A DNA stretch of 64,000 nucleotides from Candidatus Rokuibacteriota bacterium (GTDB lineage Bacteria > Methylomirabilota > Methylomirabilia > Rokubacteriales > CSP1-6). A program made the translations under genes and the position numbers. The DNA is taken from the NCBI GenBank assembly GCA_030647435.1, contig JAUSJX010000006.1, forward strand, positions 1 through 64,000. Direction: 5' to 3'. The stretch's first letter is position 1, and every line of letters begins with the position of its first letter. Below the pieces are notes generated by a model, which was given only the letters and a program-made list of their open reading frames with translations, searched no databases and was not told the origin of the DNA. Below, one piece after another: positions 7,228 through 18,928 of the stretch.

Positions 7228-8759
7228 TCTCCGGCGCGCGCACCCTGGCCGTCTGGCTCACCCCGGCCGCGTGGCTCGCGGTGCCGGCCCTCGTCCTCGA
7301 GGGCGGGCCCGACGGCGTCTGGGCTGGACTCCTGCTCCTGGTCGCGCCGCTCCTGGCGCTCGCGGTGGCGGGCGGCGATGCGCGGGCGGCCCAGCCCGCC
7401 CGCGACGCTCTCTTCCCAGTCGTCATCTTCCTCCTCGTCGCCGGGCTTCTCGTCTGGGCCAGCCTGGTGCTGGCGGGTGACGCGGCCGCGTGGCTCGGCG
7501 CGCCGCGCTGGCAGGGCATCGGGATCGCGGCGGGCGGGGCATGGCTCCTCGTGATCTGGCGCAAGGCCGGGCGCCTCGTGCCGTGGCTTCTCCTCGCCGG
7601 TATGCTCGGCCTGGCCGTGCCCTTGTTGGTCATCGCGCGCGGGGCCGCCGTGGGCCCGCTGGGCGCCTGGGAGCGGGTAGCTTCACAGCCCGCGTTCCGG
7701 TTTCCCGCTTCGAGCCCGTGGGTCAGCGCCGGGCGCGAGCTGCGCGCGGGGCGCGGGCCCGGGGTGCTGGTCTTCGAGGAGGAGCACCGGATCACGACGG
7801 CCGGCCCGGCCCAGATTCACGTCCGCGCGCGCGACGGCGCGCGGGTGAGCGAGAGCGACTGGGAGCTCCAGGCCGGGCAGTCGGTGACGCTCCGACCCGG
7901 CGACGAGCTGACGTGGCCTCCGGGCGCGCGGCTGCGCTTCGAGGCGGGCAAGGCCGTCCCCGGAGCGCCGTCTTCCGGGATCGCCTGGGCCGACGGCCGG
8001 CGTGGCGATTCCTCGCGGCGCTGGGGGCTTCTGCTCACGCTGGCGGGCGGCGCGCTCGCTCTCATCGGGTATGGCGCAACGACCAGGGTCACTCGCCGCC
8101 AGATGGCCGCCGTCGGCGCGGGGCTCCTCGCGGTCTTCGTCTGGGGAATCGGCTGGGCCGTCTACTGCGCGCTCGGCGCTCCCGATATCTTCCTGGGCGG
8201 CGTCGCCCTCGAGCGGCTGGTGAGGCCGCCGTCCTTATCTTGGGCTGCAGGCGTTGGGGCCGCGGGCGCGGGGTCTTGGGCTGCAGGCGTTGGGGCCGCG
8301 GGCGCGGGGCGCTTCGTCCTGGCGCTCGTGCCGGTGGCCGGGCTCGCGAGCTTCTTCGCCTCGAGCGTGGCGCTTCGCGAGCGGATCGGCGGGCTCGATG
8401 TCACGGGAGGCGGAGAGATCGGCCATGATCTCGGGCTCTGGTCGGCGATCATCGGCGCGGCGGCGGTGGCGAGCCTCTGGCCTACCGAGCCGTGGGTGCT
8501 CGTTCTAACAGCACTGGGACTCGCGGCGTCCACCCTCGCGCCGGCGGTGCTGCTGCCGCCGCCCGCGGCGCGCGCCCGCTGGGGTACGTGGGCGGGGTTC
8601 GTGGGGCTCGCGGTCTTCGGCGCCCTGGCGCTCCTGGGGCAGTGGACGGGCGGCGGCTCGCCGGGCTGGGCGGGGCTGCCGCTGGCCTACCCCGCCGTGG
8701 TTGCGGCCCCGGCCGCCGCGCTCGTGCTCCGGCTCGCCCGGCGCGCGCGCAAGGGCTAG
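7224..8759 (+). CDS. Polytopic membrane protein of unknown function
   Basis: A 511-residue, strongly hydrophobic protein with an estimated 11-13 membrane segments. Between the fourth and fifth segments lies a soluble, probably extracytoplasmic part of about 120 residues (roughly 150-270: [18 protein letters not shown] to [11 protein letters not shown]) with beta-rich composition. I recognise no family. If the small upstream partner is a DUF3311-type subunit, a transporter is conceivable, but the sodium-symporter motifs are absent. A 36-bp exact tandem duplication adds 12 residues in a loop. uvrA follows 12 bases later, with its own -10-like box overlapping the stop of this gene. Confidence 0.7.
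   Translation: MISGARTLAVWLTPAAWLAVPALVLEGGPDGVWAGLLLLVAPLLALAVAGGDARAAQPARDALFPVVIFLLVAGLLVWASLVLAGDAAAWLGAPRWQGIGIAAGGAWLLVIWRKAGRLVPWLLLAGMLGLAVPLLVIARGAAVGPLGAWERVASQPAFRFPASSPWVSAGRELRAGRGPGVLVFEEEHRITTAGPAQIHVRARDGARVSESDWELQAGQSVTLRPGDELTWPPGARLRFEAGKAVPGAPSSGIAWADGRRGDSSRRWGLLLTLAGGALALIGYGATTRVTRRQMAAVGAGLLAVFVWGIGWAVYCALGAPDIFLGGVALERLVRPPSLSWAAGVGAAGAGSWAAGVGAAGAGRFVLALVPVAGLASFFASSVALRERIGGLDVTGGGEIGHDLGLWSAIIGAAAVASLWPTEPWVLVLTALGLAASTLAPAVLLPPPAARARWGTWAGFVGLAVFGALALLGQWTGGGSPGWAGLPLAYPAVVAAPAAALVLRLARRARKG
8238..8309 (+). repeat. Exact 36-bp tandem duplication, in frame
   Basis: Two identical adjacent 36-bp copies (8238-8273 and 8274-8309) encode [12 protein letters not shown] twice inside the polytopic membrane protein. 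Absence of any mismatch suggests a recent slippage event. It keeps the reading frame. Confidence 0.95.
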
Positions 8760-8762
8760 AAT
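8757..8762 (+). promoter_or_regulatory. -10-like box TAGAAT before uvrA
   Basis: TAGAAT ends 9 nt before the uvrA ATG and overlaps the TAG stop of the preceding gene. There is no Shine-Dalgarno sequence in the 9-nt gap, so a leaderless uvrA transcript is plausible. I see no obvious LexA-type operator. Confidence 0.4.
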
Positions 8763-8771
8763 GGGGCTCCG

Positions 8772-11536
<2,765 letters not shown>

Positions 11537-11540
<4 letters not shown>

Positions 11541-12955
11541 GACGCACGCGGATCGTGTGCACCATCGGACCGGCCAGCCGGGACCCGCTCATGCTCCGCA
11601 AGCTGGTCGAGGCGGGCATGGACGTGGCGCGGCTCAACTTCTCTCACGGTACTCACGACGAACACGCGGCCGCGATCCGCGCCATCCGCGAGGGCGAGGC
11701 GGGGTGGGGTCACCCGATCACCATCATCCAGGACCTCCAGGGCCCCAAGGTCAGGCTCGGCAACTTCGTCGGCGGCCGCGCCATGCTCCTCGCGGGCGAG
11801 CTCTTCGTGCTGACGGCCGAGACGGTGCCGGGGACGGCCGCGCGCGCCTCGCTCGACGACCCGAAGCTCTTCGCCTCGCTCAAGCCCGGCGACCAGATCT
11901 GGATGGACGACGGCACGATCCAGCTCGTCGTCGAGCGGGTGGAGGCGCGCGAGGCGCACTGCCGCATCACGGCCGGCGGGGTCGTGTCCGACCACAAGGG
12001 CGTGTCGCTGCCGGGGCTGCCGCTGCCGGTCTCCTGTCTCACGGCCAAGGACAAGGACGATCTCCGCTTCGGGATCGAGCACGGCGTGGACTACGTCGCC
12101 GTGTCGTTCGTGCGGTCGTCCTCCGACATCCAGGAGGTGCGCAAGTTCCTCCTGGAGCAGCGGGCGAGCCTGCCCATCATCGCGAAGCTCGAGCGCGCGG
12201 AGATCGTCGCCAACCTGCCGGGCATTCTCGCCCTCGTGGACGCGGTCATGGTGGCGCGCGGCGATCTCGGCCTCGAGGTGCCGCTCGAGGAAGTGCCGAT
12301 CATCCAGCGAGACGTGATCAGGCAGGCGCGGCTCGCCAAGGTGCCCGTCATCGTCGCCACGCAGATGCTCGAGTCCATGGTTACCTACCTCCGCCCCACC
12401 CGGGCAGAAGTGACCGACGTCGCCACGGCCATCTTCGAGGGCGCGGACGCGATCATGCTCTCGGCCGAGACGGCCTCGGGCCGGCACCCCGTGGAGGCGG
12501 TCGAGGTCATGTCGCGCGTGGCGGCCCGCGCCGAGCGCGAGACCTCGCGGGCCGCGGCCCTGCCGCCCCGTCCCGAGGCGTACGGTTTTTCCGAGGCCGT
12601 CGCGGAGTCGGCCTGCCGCGCCGCCGAGGTGCTCCACGCCAAGGCCATCGTCGCCTTTACCCAGTCGGGTTTCAGCGCGCGTCTCATCTCGTCCGAGCGG
12701 CCCGACGTGCCGGTGGTGGCGCTCACGCCCTTTCCGGAAGTCCAGCGGCGGCTCGGCCTCTACTGGGGGGTCAGCTCCCGCCTCATCCGAAAAGTCGAGA
12801 CCACGGACGAGATGGTCCACGAGGTCGAGGCGACGCTCCTCGGGGACGGGACGGTGCGCAACGGCGACGTGATCGTCATCATCTCGGGCGCGCCCATGTG
12901 GGTCACCGGCACGACCAATCTCTTGAAGCTGCACCGCGTCGGCGATCGTCGCTGA
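11537..12955 (+). CDS. pyk: Pyruvate kinase
   Basis: A 472-residue pyruvate kinase, the normal bacterial length. It starts at a GTG overlapping the uvrA stop: [17 protein letters not shown]. Diagnostic segments are [25 protein letters not shown], the catalytic lysine in [14 protein letters not shown], the metal-binding [12 protein letters not shown] and [11 protein letters not shown], and the C-terminal effector domain from about residue 345. It converts phosphoenolpyruvate and ADP to pyruvate and ATP in the last step of glycolysis. Coupling to uvrA puts central metabolism and DNA repair on one transcript; no regulatory reason is visible. Confidence 0.97.
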
Positions 12956-12977
12956 CCACCCCTCTAAGGAGACCTGC

Positions 12978-13766
12978 ATGGGCTACGAGACCATCCGCTA
13001 TGACGTCAAGGACGCGGTCGCGACCATCACGCTGAACCGCGCCGATGCCTACAACGCGCTGAACCTGGCGCTCGGCCGCGATCTCTTCCACGCCACGCTC
13101 GAGGCGGACGAGGACCGCGCGGTGCGCTGCATCGTCGTGACGGGCGCGGGCAAGGCGTTCTGCGCGGGTGGCGACGTCAAGGACTTCAACGACAGTCCCG
13201 ACCGCATCGGCATCCTCATCAAGGAGCTGACGACGTATCTCCATGGCTCGGTTTCGCGGCTCGCCCGCACGGCCAAGCCCGTCGTCATGGCCGTCAACGG
13301 CATCGCCGCCGGGGGCGGTATGAGCCTGGCACTGGCCGGGGACCTCGTGGTCGCGGCCGAGTCGGCCAAGTTCACCATGGCGTATTCCAGGATCGCCGCC
13401 TCGCCCGACGGCTCGTCTTCCTACTTCCTGCCGCGCATGATCGGGCTGCGGCGCGCGCTCGAGCTTCACTACACCAACCGGATCCTCTCGGCCCGCGAGG
13501 CCATGGACTGGGGGCTCGTCAACCGCGTCCATCCCGACGCCGAGTTCCCGGCAGCGGTGGCGGCGCTGGCCACAGAGCTCGCCCAAGGGCCGACGCTCGC
13601 CTTCGGCCGGGCCAAGCTCCTCTTCCACCAGTCCACGCAGGAAAGCCTTGAGAGCCAGATGGAGCTCGAGGCTCAGGCCATCGCCGCCAGCGGCCACACG
13701 GAAGACTTCAAGAACGGCGTCGCGGCGTTTGCCAAGAAGCAGTCGGTGGTCTTCCACGGCCGATAG
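12978..13766 (+). CDS. Enoyl-CoA hydratase/isomerase family protein
   Basis: A 262-residue crotonase-fold protein preceded by a good ribosome-binding site (AAGGAGA). The oxyanion-hole segments are GKAFCAGGDVKDF and MAVNGIAAGGGMSLALAGDLVVAA. The usual catalytic glutamates of hydratases are not both obvious: the segment RIAASPDGSSSYFLPRMIG has Asp/Gly where many hydratases have Glu. It may therefore be an isomerase, hydrolase or other crotonase. It acts on acyl-CoA thioesters in the cytoplasm. It lies 22 bases after pyruvate kinase on the same strand. Confidence 0.92.
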   Translation: MGYETIRYDVKDAVATITLNRADAYNALNLALGRDLFHATLEADEDRAVRCIVVTGAGKAFCAGGDVKDFNDSPDRIGILIKELTTYLHGSVSRLARTAKPVVMAVNGIAAGGGMSLALAGDLVVAAESAKFTMAYSRIAASPDGSSSYFLPRMIGLRRALELHYTNRILSAREAMDWGLVNRVHPDAEFPAAVAALATELAQGPTLAFGRAKLLFHQSTQESLESQMELEAQAIAASGHTEDFKNGVAAFAKKQSVVFHGR

Positions 13767-13770
13767 GAGC

Positions 13771-15117
13771 GTGATCGTCCGGTTTGCCGGCGCGGCGCTC
13801 CTGGTTCTGACGCTGGCGGCGTCGGCGCAGGCGTGGCCGCTCTCCTACGGCGGGCCCGGCGCGAACCGGGTTGCCGCGGGGAAGGGGACCTTCCCCCGCC
13901 TGCTCGTGATCTCCGCCGTTGGCGAAGCGCCGTTTCGCTGGGTCGTTTCCCTGCCACCCAAGCGGCTGGCCTGCATCGACGCCAACGGCACCCTGTGGAT
14001 CTTCGAGCTCGGCCAGACGGAGCTCCAGGTGCTGGGACGCTACGGTGAGGTTGCGAGCCCCGACGGCCCGCCTGTCGTCGTCGCGCTCGGCGAGGGGCGG
14101 AGCGCGGTCGTCGCCGTGTCGCCCGAGGGCCGCCTCCTCGTGTGGAGCGAGGGCGCGCTTCGCGCCTTCGACGTTGGTGGCGCCCTTTCCCGGCTGACCT
14201 CGCCTGTTCCCGTCACCCTCGAGGGAAAGGGTTGGGACGACCTCCTGGCCGTGGCCGCCGACGGCGCCCTCGTGCTCATCGGAAGCCTGCCCTCCGGTCC
14301 CCGCGTGGTTTCACGCGTGGACGCGCAGGCGCTGCCCGACTCGCGGATCACGCTCGGCAGTCTGGACGGCTCCTCCGGGCTCCAGGCTGTGGTCCTGTCG
14401 GACCCGACCGAGCGCTACCCGCACGGCGTCCTCGGAAACAAGCTCGAGGCGTCGGCCGTGACCGTGATCGCCGTCGTGCCCAACGCTCTCACGATCCGGT
14501 TCCGCTACGTCGTCCGCGCGCCCGCAGTCCTCGAGGACCTGATCGCGATCATGGCGCCGATCGGCGAAGGCCGCCGCCCGGCGGCGGTCGTCGTCAAGAG
14601 CGCGCCGCGCCAGGGCTCCTCGATCCTCGTGCTCGGCTGGCGCGAAGGCGGGCTCGAGGTCCTGGCCGAGGGGCCCGCCTTCGGTCAGAGCAACCGCTGG
14701 GTGCACGTGATCGGCGCGGCGGACGTCTCGGGCGACGGCATTCCCGAGCTCATCGCTGTCAACACGCCGCATCTCGCCGGCGTCTTGGTGGCGTACGAGC
14801 GGAGGGCCGCGTCCCTCATTCCGTCGGGGAAGGCCCTGGGCTACTCCTCGCATGCGGCCGGGTCCCGCAATCAGGACCAGGCCGTGATCGCCGACATGAG
14901 CGGCAACGGTCGGCTCGAGGTCATCCTGCCGCGCCAGGGCCGCGACGTGCTGGCCGCGCTGGAGCTGACGGGCCGCCGCTGGGAGGAGCGCTGGGCGCTC
15001 CAGCTCACGGGCCCGGTCCAGTCCAACCTTCTGGTGGAAGACCTCGACGGCGACGGCCTGCTTGACCTCGTCGTCGCGGACCGTCGCGGGCTCCACGTGT
15101 TCTTGAGCGTGCGGTAG
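13771..15117 (+). CDS. Secreted FG-GAP/VCBS-repeat protein
   Basis: A 448-residue protein with an N-terminal signal sequence (VIVRFAGAALLVLTLAASAQAWP). The start GTG at 13771 has AGGAG in front, four bases after the hydratase stop. Repeats with calcium-loop-like motifs appear: DVSGDGIPELIAV near residue 320, DMSGNGRLEVILP near 375, DLDGDGLLDLVVAD near 435, and weaker ones earlier. This indicates a beta-propeller of FG-GAP/VCBS type located outside the cytoplasm. Function is unknown; such propellers bind ligands or proteins. No catalytic domain is attached. Confidence 0.75.
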   Translation: MIVRFAGAALLVLTLAASAQAWPLSYGGPGANRVAAGKGTFPRLLVISAVGEAPFRWVVSLPPKRLACIDANGTLWIFELGQTELQVLGRYGEVASPDGPPVVVALGEGRSAVVAVSPEGRLLVWSEGALRAFDVGGALSRLTSPVPVTLEGKGWDDLLAVAADGALVLIGSLPSGPRVVSRVDAQALPDSRITLGSLDGSSGLQAVVLSDPTERYPHGVLGNKLEASAVTVIAVVPNALTIRFRYVVRAPAVLEDLIAIMAPIGEGRRPAAVVVKSAPRQGSSILVLGWREGGLEVLAEGPAFGQSNRWVHVIGAADVSGDGIPELIAVNTPHLAGVLVAYERRAASLIPSGKALGYSSHAAGSRNQDQAVIADMSGNGRLEVILPRQGRDVLAALELTGRRWEERWALQLTGPVQSNLLVEDLDGDGLLDLVVADRRGLHVFLSVR

Positions 15118-15128
15118 GGCAGCCGGCC

Positions 15129-15686
15129 ATGGATCGTCAATCGGGGGATCGCCAATCGGGTCATCCGGCGGGCAGAACGCCCAAGCTGCCGCCGCTCGAG
15201 CTCGGCGCGCGGCTCGACAGGATCCTGGCATGTACCGGAACACTGCTGGCCGCGCTCCCCGTCAGCGCGCTCGACCACAAGCCGCCCCAGCGCGACCGGA
15301 GCGTGCGGGATCTGGCCTTCCACGTTTTCAGGCTGTCGCTGGCCTATGTCGACGGCATGGACATGGGTGAGCTGCGCGAGTCGTGGCTCCAGGAGAAGGC
15401 GCCGCCGGACCTCGTCGACGGCCCGGCGGTCGCGCGCTACGGCGCGCTCGTGCGCGGGCGCGTCTCCGGCTGGTTCGAGGGCGCCGGCCCTTCCGAGTAC
15501 GCTCGCACCATCAAGGTCTACTACGGCCCGCAGAACGGCCACGAGCTGCTCGAGCGCACCACATGGCACGCGGCCCGGCACCTCCGCCAGCTCTATGCCC
15601 TGGCCGCCGACCTCGGCGTCACGCCCCCGGAACCGCTACCCACATCGGACTTCGAGGGGCTGCCGCTGCCGGCAAGCCTCTGGTAG
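15129..15686 (+). CDS. DinB-like four-helix metalloprotein
   Basis: A 185-residue protein whose layout fits DinB/YfiT-like helical bundles: a first-helix segment LGARLDRILACTGTLLAAL, a first histidine in DLAFHVFRLSLAYVDG, and a TTWHAARHLRQLYALA segment supplying two more metal-ligand histidines. Such proteins bind a divalent metal; several are thiol S-transferases. The N-terminus has a short duplicated DRQSG sequence with no homology, so a start further downstream is possible. It lies between the FG-GAP protein (11-base gap) and a RidA family gene (14-base gap) on the same strand. Confidence 0.72.
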   Translation: MDRQSGDRQSGHPAGRTPKLPPLELGARLDRILACTGTLLAALPVSALDHKPPQRDRSVRDLAFHVFRLSLAYVDGMDMGELRESWLQEKAPPDLVDGPAVARYGALVRGRVSGWFEGAGPSEYARTIKVYYGPQNGHELLERTTWHAARHLRQLYALAADLGVTPPEPLPTSDFEGLPLPASLW

Positions 15687-15700
15687 TCAAGGAGAACTCA

Positions 15701-16090
15701 ATGGCGAAAAAGTTCGTGATCCAGACAAACAAGGCGCCCGAACCCCTCCAGGGGGCGCCCTACTCGCAGGCCATCAAGGTGGACAATCTCGTCTTCGTCT
15801 CCGGCCAGATCGCTCTCAAGCCCGGCGAGACCGCGCTCACGGGCTCATCCGTCGGCGAGCAGACCGAGCAGATCTTCGCCAACCTCAAGGCGATCCTCGA
15901 CAGCTGCGGCAGTAGACTCGACCGGATGGTCAAGGCCACGGTGTTCCTCGCGCGGATGGAAGATTTCGCCGAGATGAACGAGGTCTACAAGCGGCACGCG
16001 GGGGCGCAGCCGCCGGCCCGCTCGACCGTCCAGGTGGCCAAGCTGCCCGCCGGTGCGCTCGTCGAGATCGACGTCATCGCTCACACGTAG
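15701..16090 (+). CDS. RidA family enamine/imine deaminase
   Basis: A 129-residue RidA/YjgF protein with APYSQAIKVDNLVFVSGQIALKP at the N-terminus, the central SRLDRMVKATVFLARMEDFAEMNEVYKRH and the C-terminal PARSTVQVAKLPAGALVEIDVIAH, including the conserved arginine of PARST. It hydrolyses reactive enamines such as 2-aminoacrylate produced by PLP enzymes. The ATG is preceded by AAGGAGA. Two PLP aminotransferases are encoded within 8 kb, a reasonable metabolic context. Confidence 0.95.
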   Translation: MAKKFVIQTNKAPEPLQGAPYSQAIKVDNLVFVSGQIALKPGETALTGSSVGEQTEQIFANLKAILDSCGSRLDRMVKATVFLARMEDFAEMNEVYKRHAGAQPPARSTVQVAKLPAGALVEIDVIAHT

Positions 16091-16141
16091 GACGGCGCTG
16101 TATCCGACGCGACACACTTGAAATGAAGGCGGGCGGAGGGC

Positions 16142-16147
16142 TAGAGT
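16142..16147 (+). promoter_or_regulatory. -10-like box TAGAGT before a GTG start
   Basis: TAGAGT ends 6 nt before the GTG at 16154; no ribosome-binding site intervenes. It is a candidate leaderless promoter of the same type as others in the window. Confidence 0.35.
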
Positions 16148-16153
16148 AGCGCC

Positions 16154-16561
16154 GTGGACGCCGAGACCCGCGCTTACCTCGACCAGGCTCTGGGCGGCTT
16201 CCGCGACGATTTGAGCCGCGAGTTCGGGACCCTGCGCCAGGAGTTCGGGACCCTGCGCGGGGAGTTCGGGACCCTGCACGGGGAGTTCGGGACCGTGCGC
16301 GGGGAGTTCGAGGCACTCCGCCAGGAAGTGCGAGACACCGCCGCCGAAACCCGGCGCCATTTCGACGTCGTGGCGGAGCACCTTCGTCACGACATACGCG
16401 GCATTGCGGAGGGTGTGATCGTCCTCTCTGAACGCGTGGATCGCCAGGGTACCGGCCTGCGCACTGAGATGAACGAGCGCTTCGCGGCGACCCATGCCGT
16501 CGTTCGTGTCGCATTCCAGGAAGTCCGGCGGGACATCGAAGGCCTCCGCACAAGTCTGTAG
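16154..16561 (+). CDS. Coiled-coil protein with five exact-length heptad repeats
   Basis: A 135-residue protein, almost entirely charged alpha helix. Residues about 23-57 are five seven-residue units: EFGTLRQ, EFGTLRG, EFGTLHG, EFGTVRG, EFEALRQ. This is a perfect heptad pattern encoded by 21-bp DNA repeats. The rest continues as coiled coil (VRDTAAETRRHFDVVAEHLRHD). No signal peptide or membrane segment is present. It resembles many small bacterial coiled-coil proteins of unknown role; oligomerisation is all that can be inferred. Its TAG stop abuts the stop of the convergent gene at 16562. Confidence 0.7.
   Translation: MDAETRAYLDQALGGFRDDLSREFGTLRQEFGTLRGEFGTLHGEFGTVRGEFEALRQEVRDTAAETRRHFDVVAEHLRHDIRGIAEGVIVLSERVDRQGTGLRTEMNERFAATHAVVRVAFQEVRRDIEGLRTSL
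16220..16324 (+). repeat. Five tandem 21-bp repeats
   Basis: Units starting GAGTTCG recur every 21 bases at 16220, 16241, 16262, 16283 and 16304. Each encodes one heptad of the coiled-coil protein. Unit-length expansion or contraction would keep both frame and heptad register. Confidence 0.9.
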
Positions 16562-17227
16562 TCAGTCCGCAGCGCGAACCAGCCGGAAGCCGTAGTCGGA
16601 GTAGCGCAGGTCGGGCGGCAGGGACGAGCGGTGGGCGACGGGGCTCCACGGATCCTGGTGCCGCCAGGCGCCGCCACGCGAGACGCGCCGCGTGCCGCGG
16701 GGCGGTCCCAGTGGGTTCCGCTCGGGTGATGCCGCGTAGTACCCCTCGTCCTCCCAGTCGAGACACCACTCGTGGCAGACGCCTGAGAGCGCGTGGAGTC
16801 CCAGCGGGTTGGCGGCTGTTTCGGTGACCTGTGGCGGCCTGTCGAAGCCCGCCGCCGCGGGTCTCTCGTCCCCCCACGGGAAGCGCACGCCTTCGAGCCC
16901 GCCGCGAGCCGCCTTCTCCCACTCGGCTTCCGTCGGCAGCCGGTAGCGTCCGCGGCTCGCACTCGACAGCCAGTCGCAGTAGAGCGACGCCTCGAACCAG
17001 TTGACGCCGACCACGGGCTGCCCCGGATCGCTGAAGCGTGGGTCGTCCCACCAGGGCGGGGGAGCGGCCTCCGCCGCCTCCAGGAAGCGGGCGTACTCGG
17101 CGTTGGTCACTGGAGCGCGGGCGATGGCGAAGCCATCGAGCCAGACCCGGTGGCGCGGTCGCTCGCCCGGATGCCCCTCCTCCCAACCCATCCAGAACCA
17201 GCCCGCCGCGACCTCCACCAGCTCCAT
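16562..17227 (-). CDS. SUMF1/formylglycine-generating-enzyme-like protein
   Basis: A 221-residue protein of the SUMF1/FGE-sulfatase fold: ELVEVAAGWFWMGWEEG at the start, PVTNAEYARFLEAAE, VVGVNWFEASLYCDWLS, YRLPTEAEWEKAARGG, and the end RGGAWRHQ...RYSDYGFRLV. True formylglycine-generating enzymes have two copper-binding cysteines near the C-terminus; here cysteines are in GVCHEWCLDW, so activity is uncertain. Many relatives are regulatory or EgtB/PvdO-like. I chose ATG 17227; an in-frame ATG at 17251 would leave only one base between divergent genes. No sulfatase is encoded nearby. Confidence 0.8.
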   Translation of the reverse strand: MELVEVAAGWFWMGWEEGHPGERPRHRVWLDGFAIARAPVTNAEYARFLEAAEAAPPPWWDDPRFSDPGQPVVGVNWFEASLYCDWLSSASRGRYRLPTEAEWEKAARGGLEGVRFPWGDERPAAAGFDRPPQVTETAANPLGLHALSGVCHEWCLDWEDEGYYAASPERNPLGPPRGTRRVSRGGAWRHQDPWSPVAHRSSLPPDLRYSDYGFRLVRAAD

Positions 17228-17236
17228 GGCGTCGAG

Positions 17237-17242
17237 TATAAT
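17237..17242 (+). promoter_or_regulatory. -10 box TATAAT before the aminotransferase
   Basis: A consensus TATAAT lies 10 nt upstream of the ATG at 17253 in the 25-base gap between divergent genes. Its reverse, ATTATA, could also serve the minus strand. There is no room for a normal leader, so the mRNA probably begins at or next to the start codon. Confidence 0.55.
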
Positions 17243-17252
17243 CGTCGCCATC

Positions 17253-18422
17253 ATGAACTTCGCCGAGCGCATGTCACGGCTGGGTACCGAGTCCGCCTTC
17301 GAGGTGCTGGCCCGCGCCAAGGCCCTCGAGCGGCAGGGCAAGGAGATCGTCCACCTCGAGATCGGCGAGCCGGACTTCGACACGCCCGCCCACATCCGCG
17401 AGGCGGCCAAGCGGGCCCTCGATGACGGCGCCACGCACTACGGCCCCGCCGCCGGGCTGCCCGAGCTGCGAGAGGCGATCGCCAAGGACATAGGCGGAAC
17501 GCGCAACATCCCGGTGGCGCCCGAGGAGATCGTGGTGACGCCGGGCGCCAAGCCCATCATGTACTTCGTGATCACCGCCCTGGTGAATCCGGGTGACGAA
17601 GTGATCTATCCGAACCCGGGCTTCCCGATCTACGAGTCAGTCATCAACTTCGTGGGCGGCGTCCCCGTGCCCATCCCGCTTCGCGAGGAGAGCGACTTCG
17701 GCTTCGACATGGCGGTCTTCGAGAAAGCCGCCTCGAAGAAGACCAGGCTCATCATCATCAACTCGCCTCAGAATCCGACGGGCGGCGTGCTGGGCCTGGA
17801 CCAGCTCGGCCGCATCGCGGAGATCGCCGTGAAGTACCAGATCCCGGTGCTGACCGACGAGATCTACAAGGCGTTCCTCTACGAGGGCGAGTTCGCGTCG
17901 ATCACCCGCTTCCCCGGGATGCGCGATCTCGCCATCATCCTGGACGGCTTCTCCAAGAGCTATGCAATGACGGGCTGGCGCATGGGCTACGGTGTCATGC
18001 CGGTGCCGCTCGCGGAGCACGTGGCGCGGCTGATGGTCAACTCGAACTCCTGCACCGCCTCCTTCACCCAGTGGGCGGGCATCGCCGCGCTCCAGGGCGA
18101 CCAGATGCCGGTGCGCCAGATGGTGGCGGAGTTCAAGCGGCGGCGGGACATCATCGTGGCGGGGCTCAACGCGCTGCCGGGGGTGACGTGCCGGACACCC
18201 AAGGGCGCCTTCTACGTCTTCCCCAACATCAAGGCGCTCAAGCGGCCGTCCAGCGAGGTTGCCGAGGCCATCCTCCAGGAAGGCGGCGTGGCCGTCCTCG
18301 GCGGCACGGCCTTCGGCCAGTACGGCGAGGGTTACCTGCGCCTGTCGTACGCCAACTCGGAGGCCAACATCCGCAAGGCGCTCGACCGGATGCGCCCCGT
18401 CCTCGCCCGCCTCGCCGGCTAG
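17253..18422 (+). CDS. PLP-dependent aminotransferase, class I/II
   Basis: A 389-residue fold-type I aminotransferase. Key segments are IVHLEIGEPDFDTP, THYGPAAGLPELREAI, VTPGAKPIMYFVITALVNPGDE, NSPQNPTGGVL, VLTDEIYKAF and the PLP lysine in LDGFSKSYAMTGWRMGY (about residue 237), with the substrate-carboxylate arginine in GYLRLSYANS. It is most like aspartate/alanine-type transaminases of the Igamma group; substrate cannot be fixed. It begins at an ATG immediately downstream of a TATAAT box. Two MaoC-domain genes and a ThDP enzyme follow with 8-base gap and overlaps, so they are likely co-transcribed. Confidence 0.93.
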   Translation: MNFAERMSRLGTESAFEVLARAKALERQGKEIVHLEIGEPDFDTPAHIREAAKRALDDGATHYGPAAGLPELREAIAKDIGGTRNIPVAPEEIVVTPGAKPIMYFVITALVNPGDEVIYPNPGFPIYESVINFVGGVPVPIPLREESDFGFDMAVFEKAASKKTRLIIINSPQNPTGGVLGLDQLGRIAEIAVKYQIPVLTDEIYKAFLYEGEFASITRFPGMRDLAIILDGFSKSYAMTGWRMGYGVMPVPLAEHVARLMVNSNSCTASFTQWAGIAALQGDQMPVRQMVAEFKRRRDIIVAGLNALPGVTCRTPKGAFYVFPNIKALKRPSSEVAEAILQEGGVAVLGGTAFGQYGEGYLRLSYANSEANIRKALDRMRPVLARLAG

Positions 18423-18430
18423 CGTCCCCC

Positions 18431-18928
18431 GTGGCTTACGACGTCAAGGCGGTGAAGAAGCAGTGGGAGGGGTATGAAACCCCGCTGCGATGGGGGCGCT
18501 ACCCGGTGGAGCACGAGCCCATCCGCCGCCACTGCCAGATGCTCGACGACATGAACCCGCGCTTTCTGGAGGACGGGCACTGCCCGCCCGTGATGGTGGA
18601 CTATTTCGCTTCCCTCGGGCCGTACCCGCCGGCCGACTACGACATCTTCCCGGTGGTCCGCCAGATCCCGACGCCCGGCGACCGGTTGATCAACCTCAAC
18701 CAGGCGTTCGAGTGGCACCAGCCCGTGAAGGTGGGCGACCGCCTCGGCGCCAGCCACAAGGTGGTCGCCATCCACCAGCGCGGAACCAAGCTCGACCCGC
18801 TCTCGGTCTGGATCCGCACCGAGACCACGATCGTGAACCAGAAGCAGGACGTCGTCGCCAAGCGGACCAACCAGATCCTCGTCCACCGCACGCCCGACGA
18901 GATCGCCACGGGAGTGAGCCGGGCATGA
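18431..18928 (+). CDS. MaoC-like dehydratase, N-terminal-type hot-dog subunit
   Basis: A 165-residue hot-dog-fold protein starting at GTG 18431. It matches the FAS1-like or MaoC N-terminal dehydratase half: an internal CPPVMVDYFASLGPYPP, LINLNQAFEWHQPVKVGDRL and the strand VWIRTETTIVNQKQDVVAKRTNQILV. In two-domain R-hydratases this half is structural and lacks the catalytic Asp-His pair, which sits in the next gene. The stop overlaps the next start as ATGA, supporting a heterodimer of the two products that hydrates enoyl-CoA. Confidence 0.85.
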   Translation: MAYDVKAVKKQWEGYETPLRWGRYPVEHEPIRRHCQMLDDMNPRFLEDGHCPPVMVDYFASLGPYPPADYDIFPVVRQIPTPGDRLINLNQAFEWHQPVKVGDRLGASHKVVAIHQRGTKLDPLSVWIRTETTIVNQKQDVVAKRTNQILVHRTPDEIATGVSRA

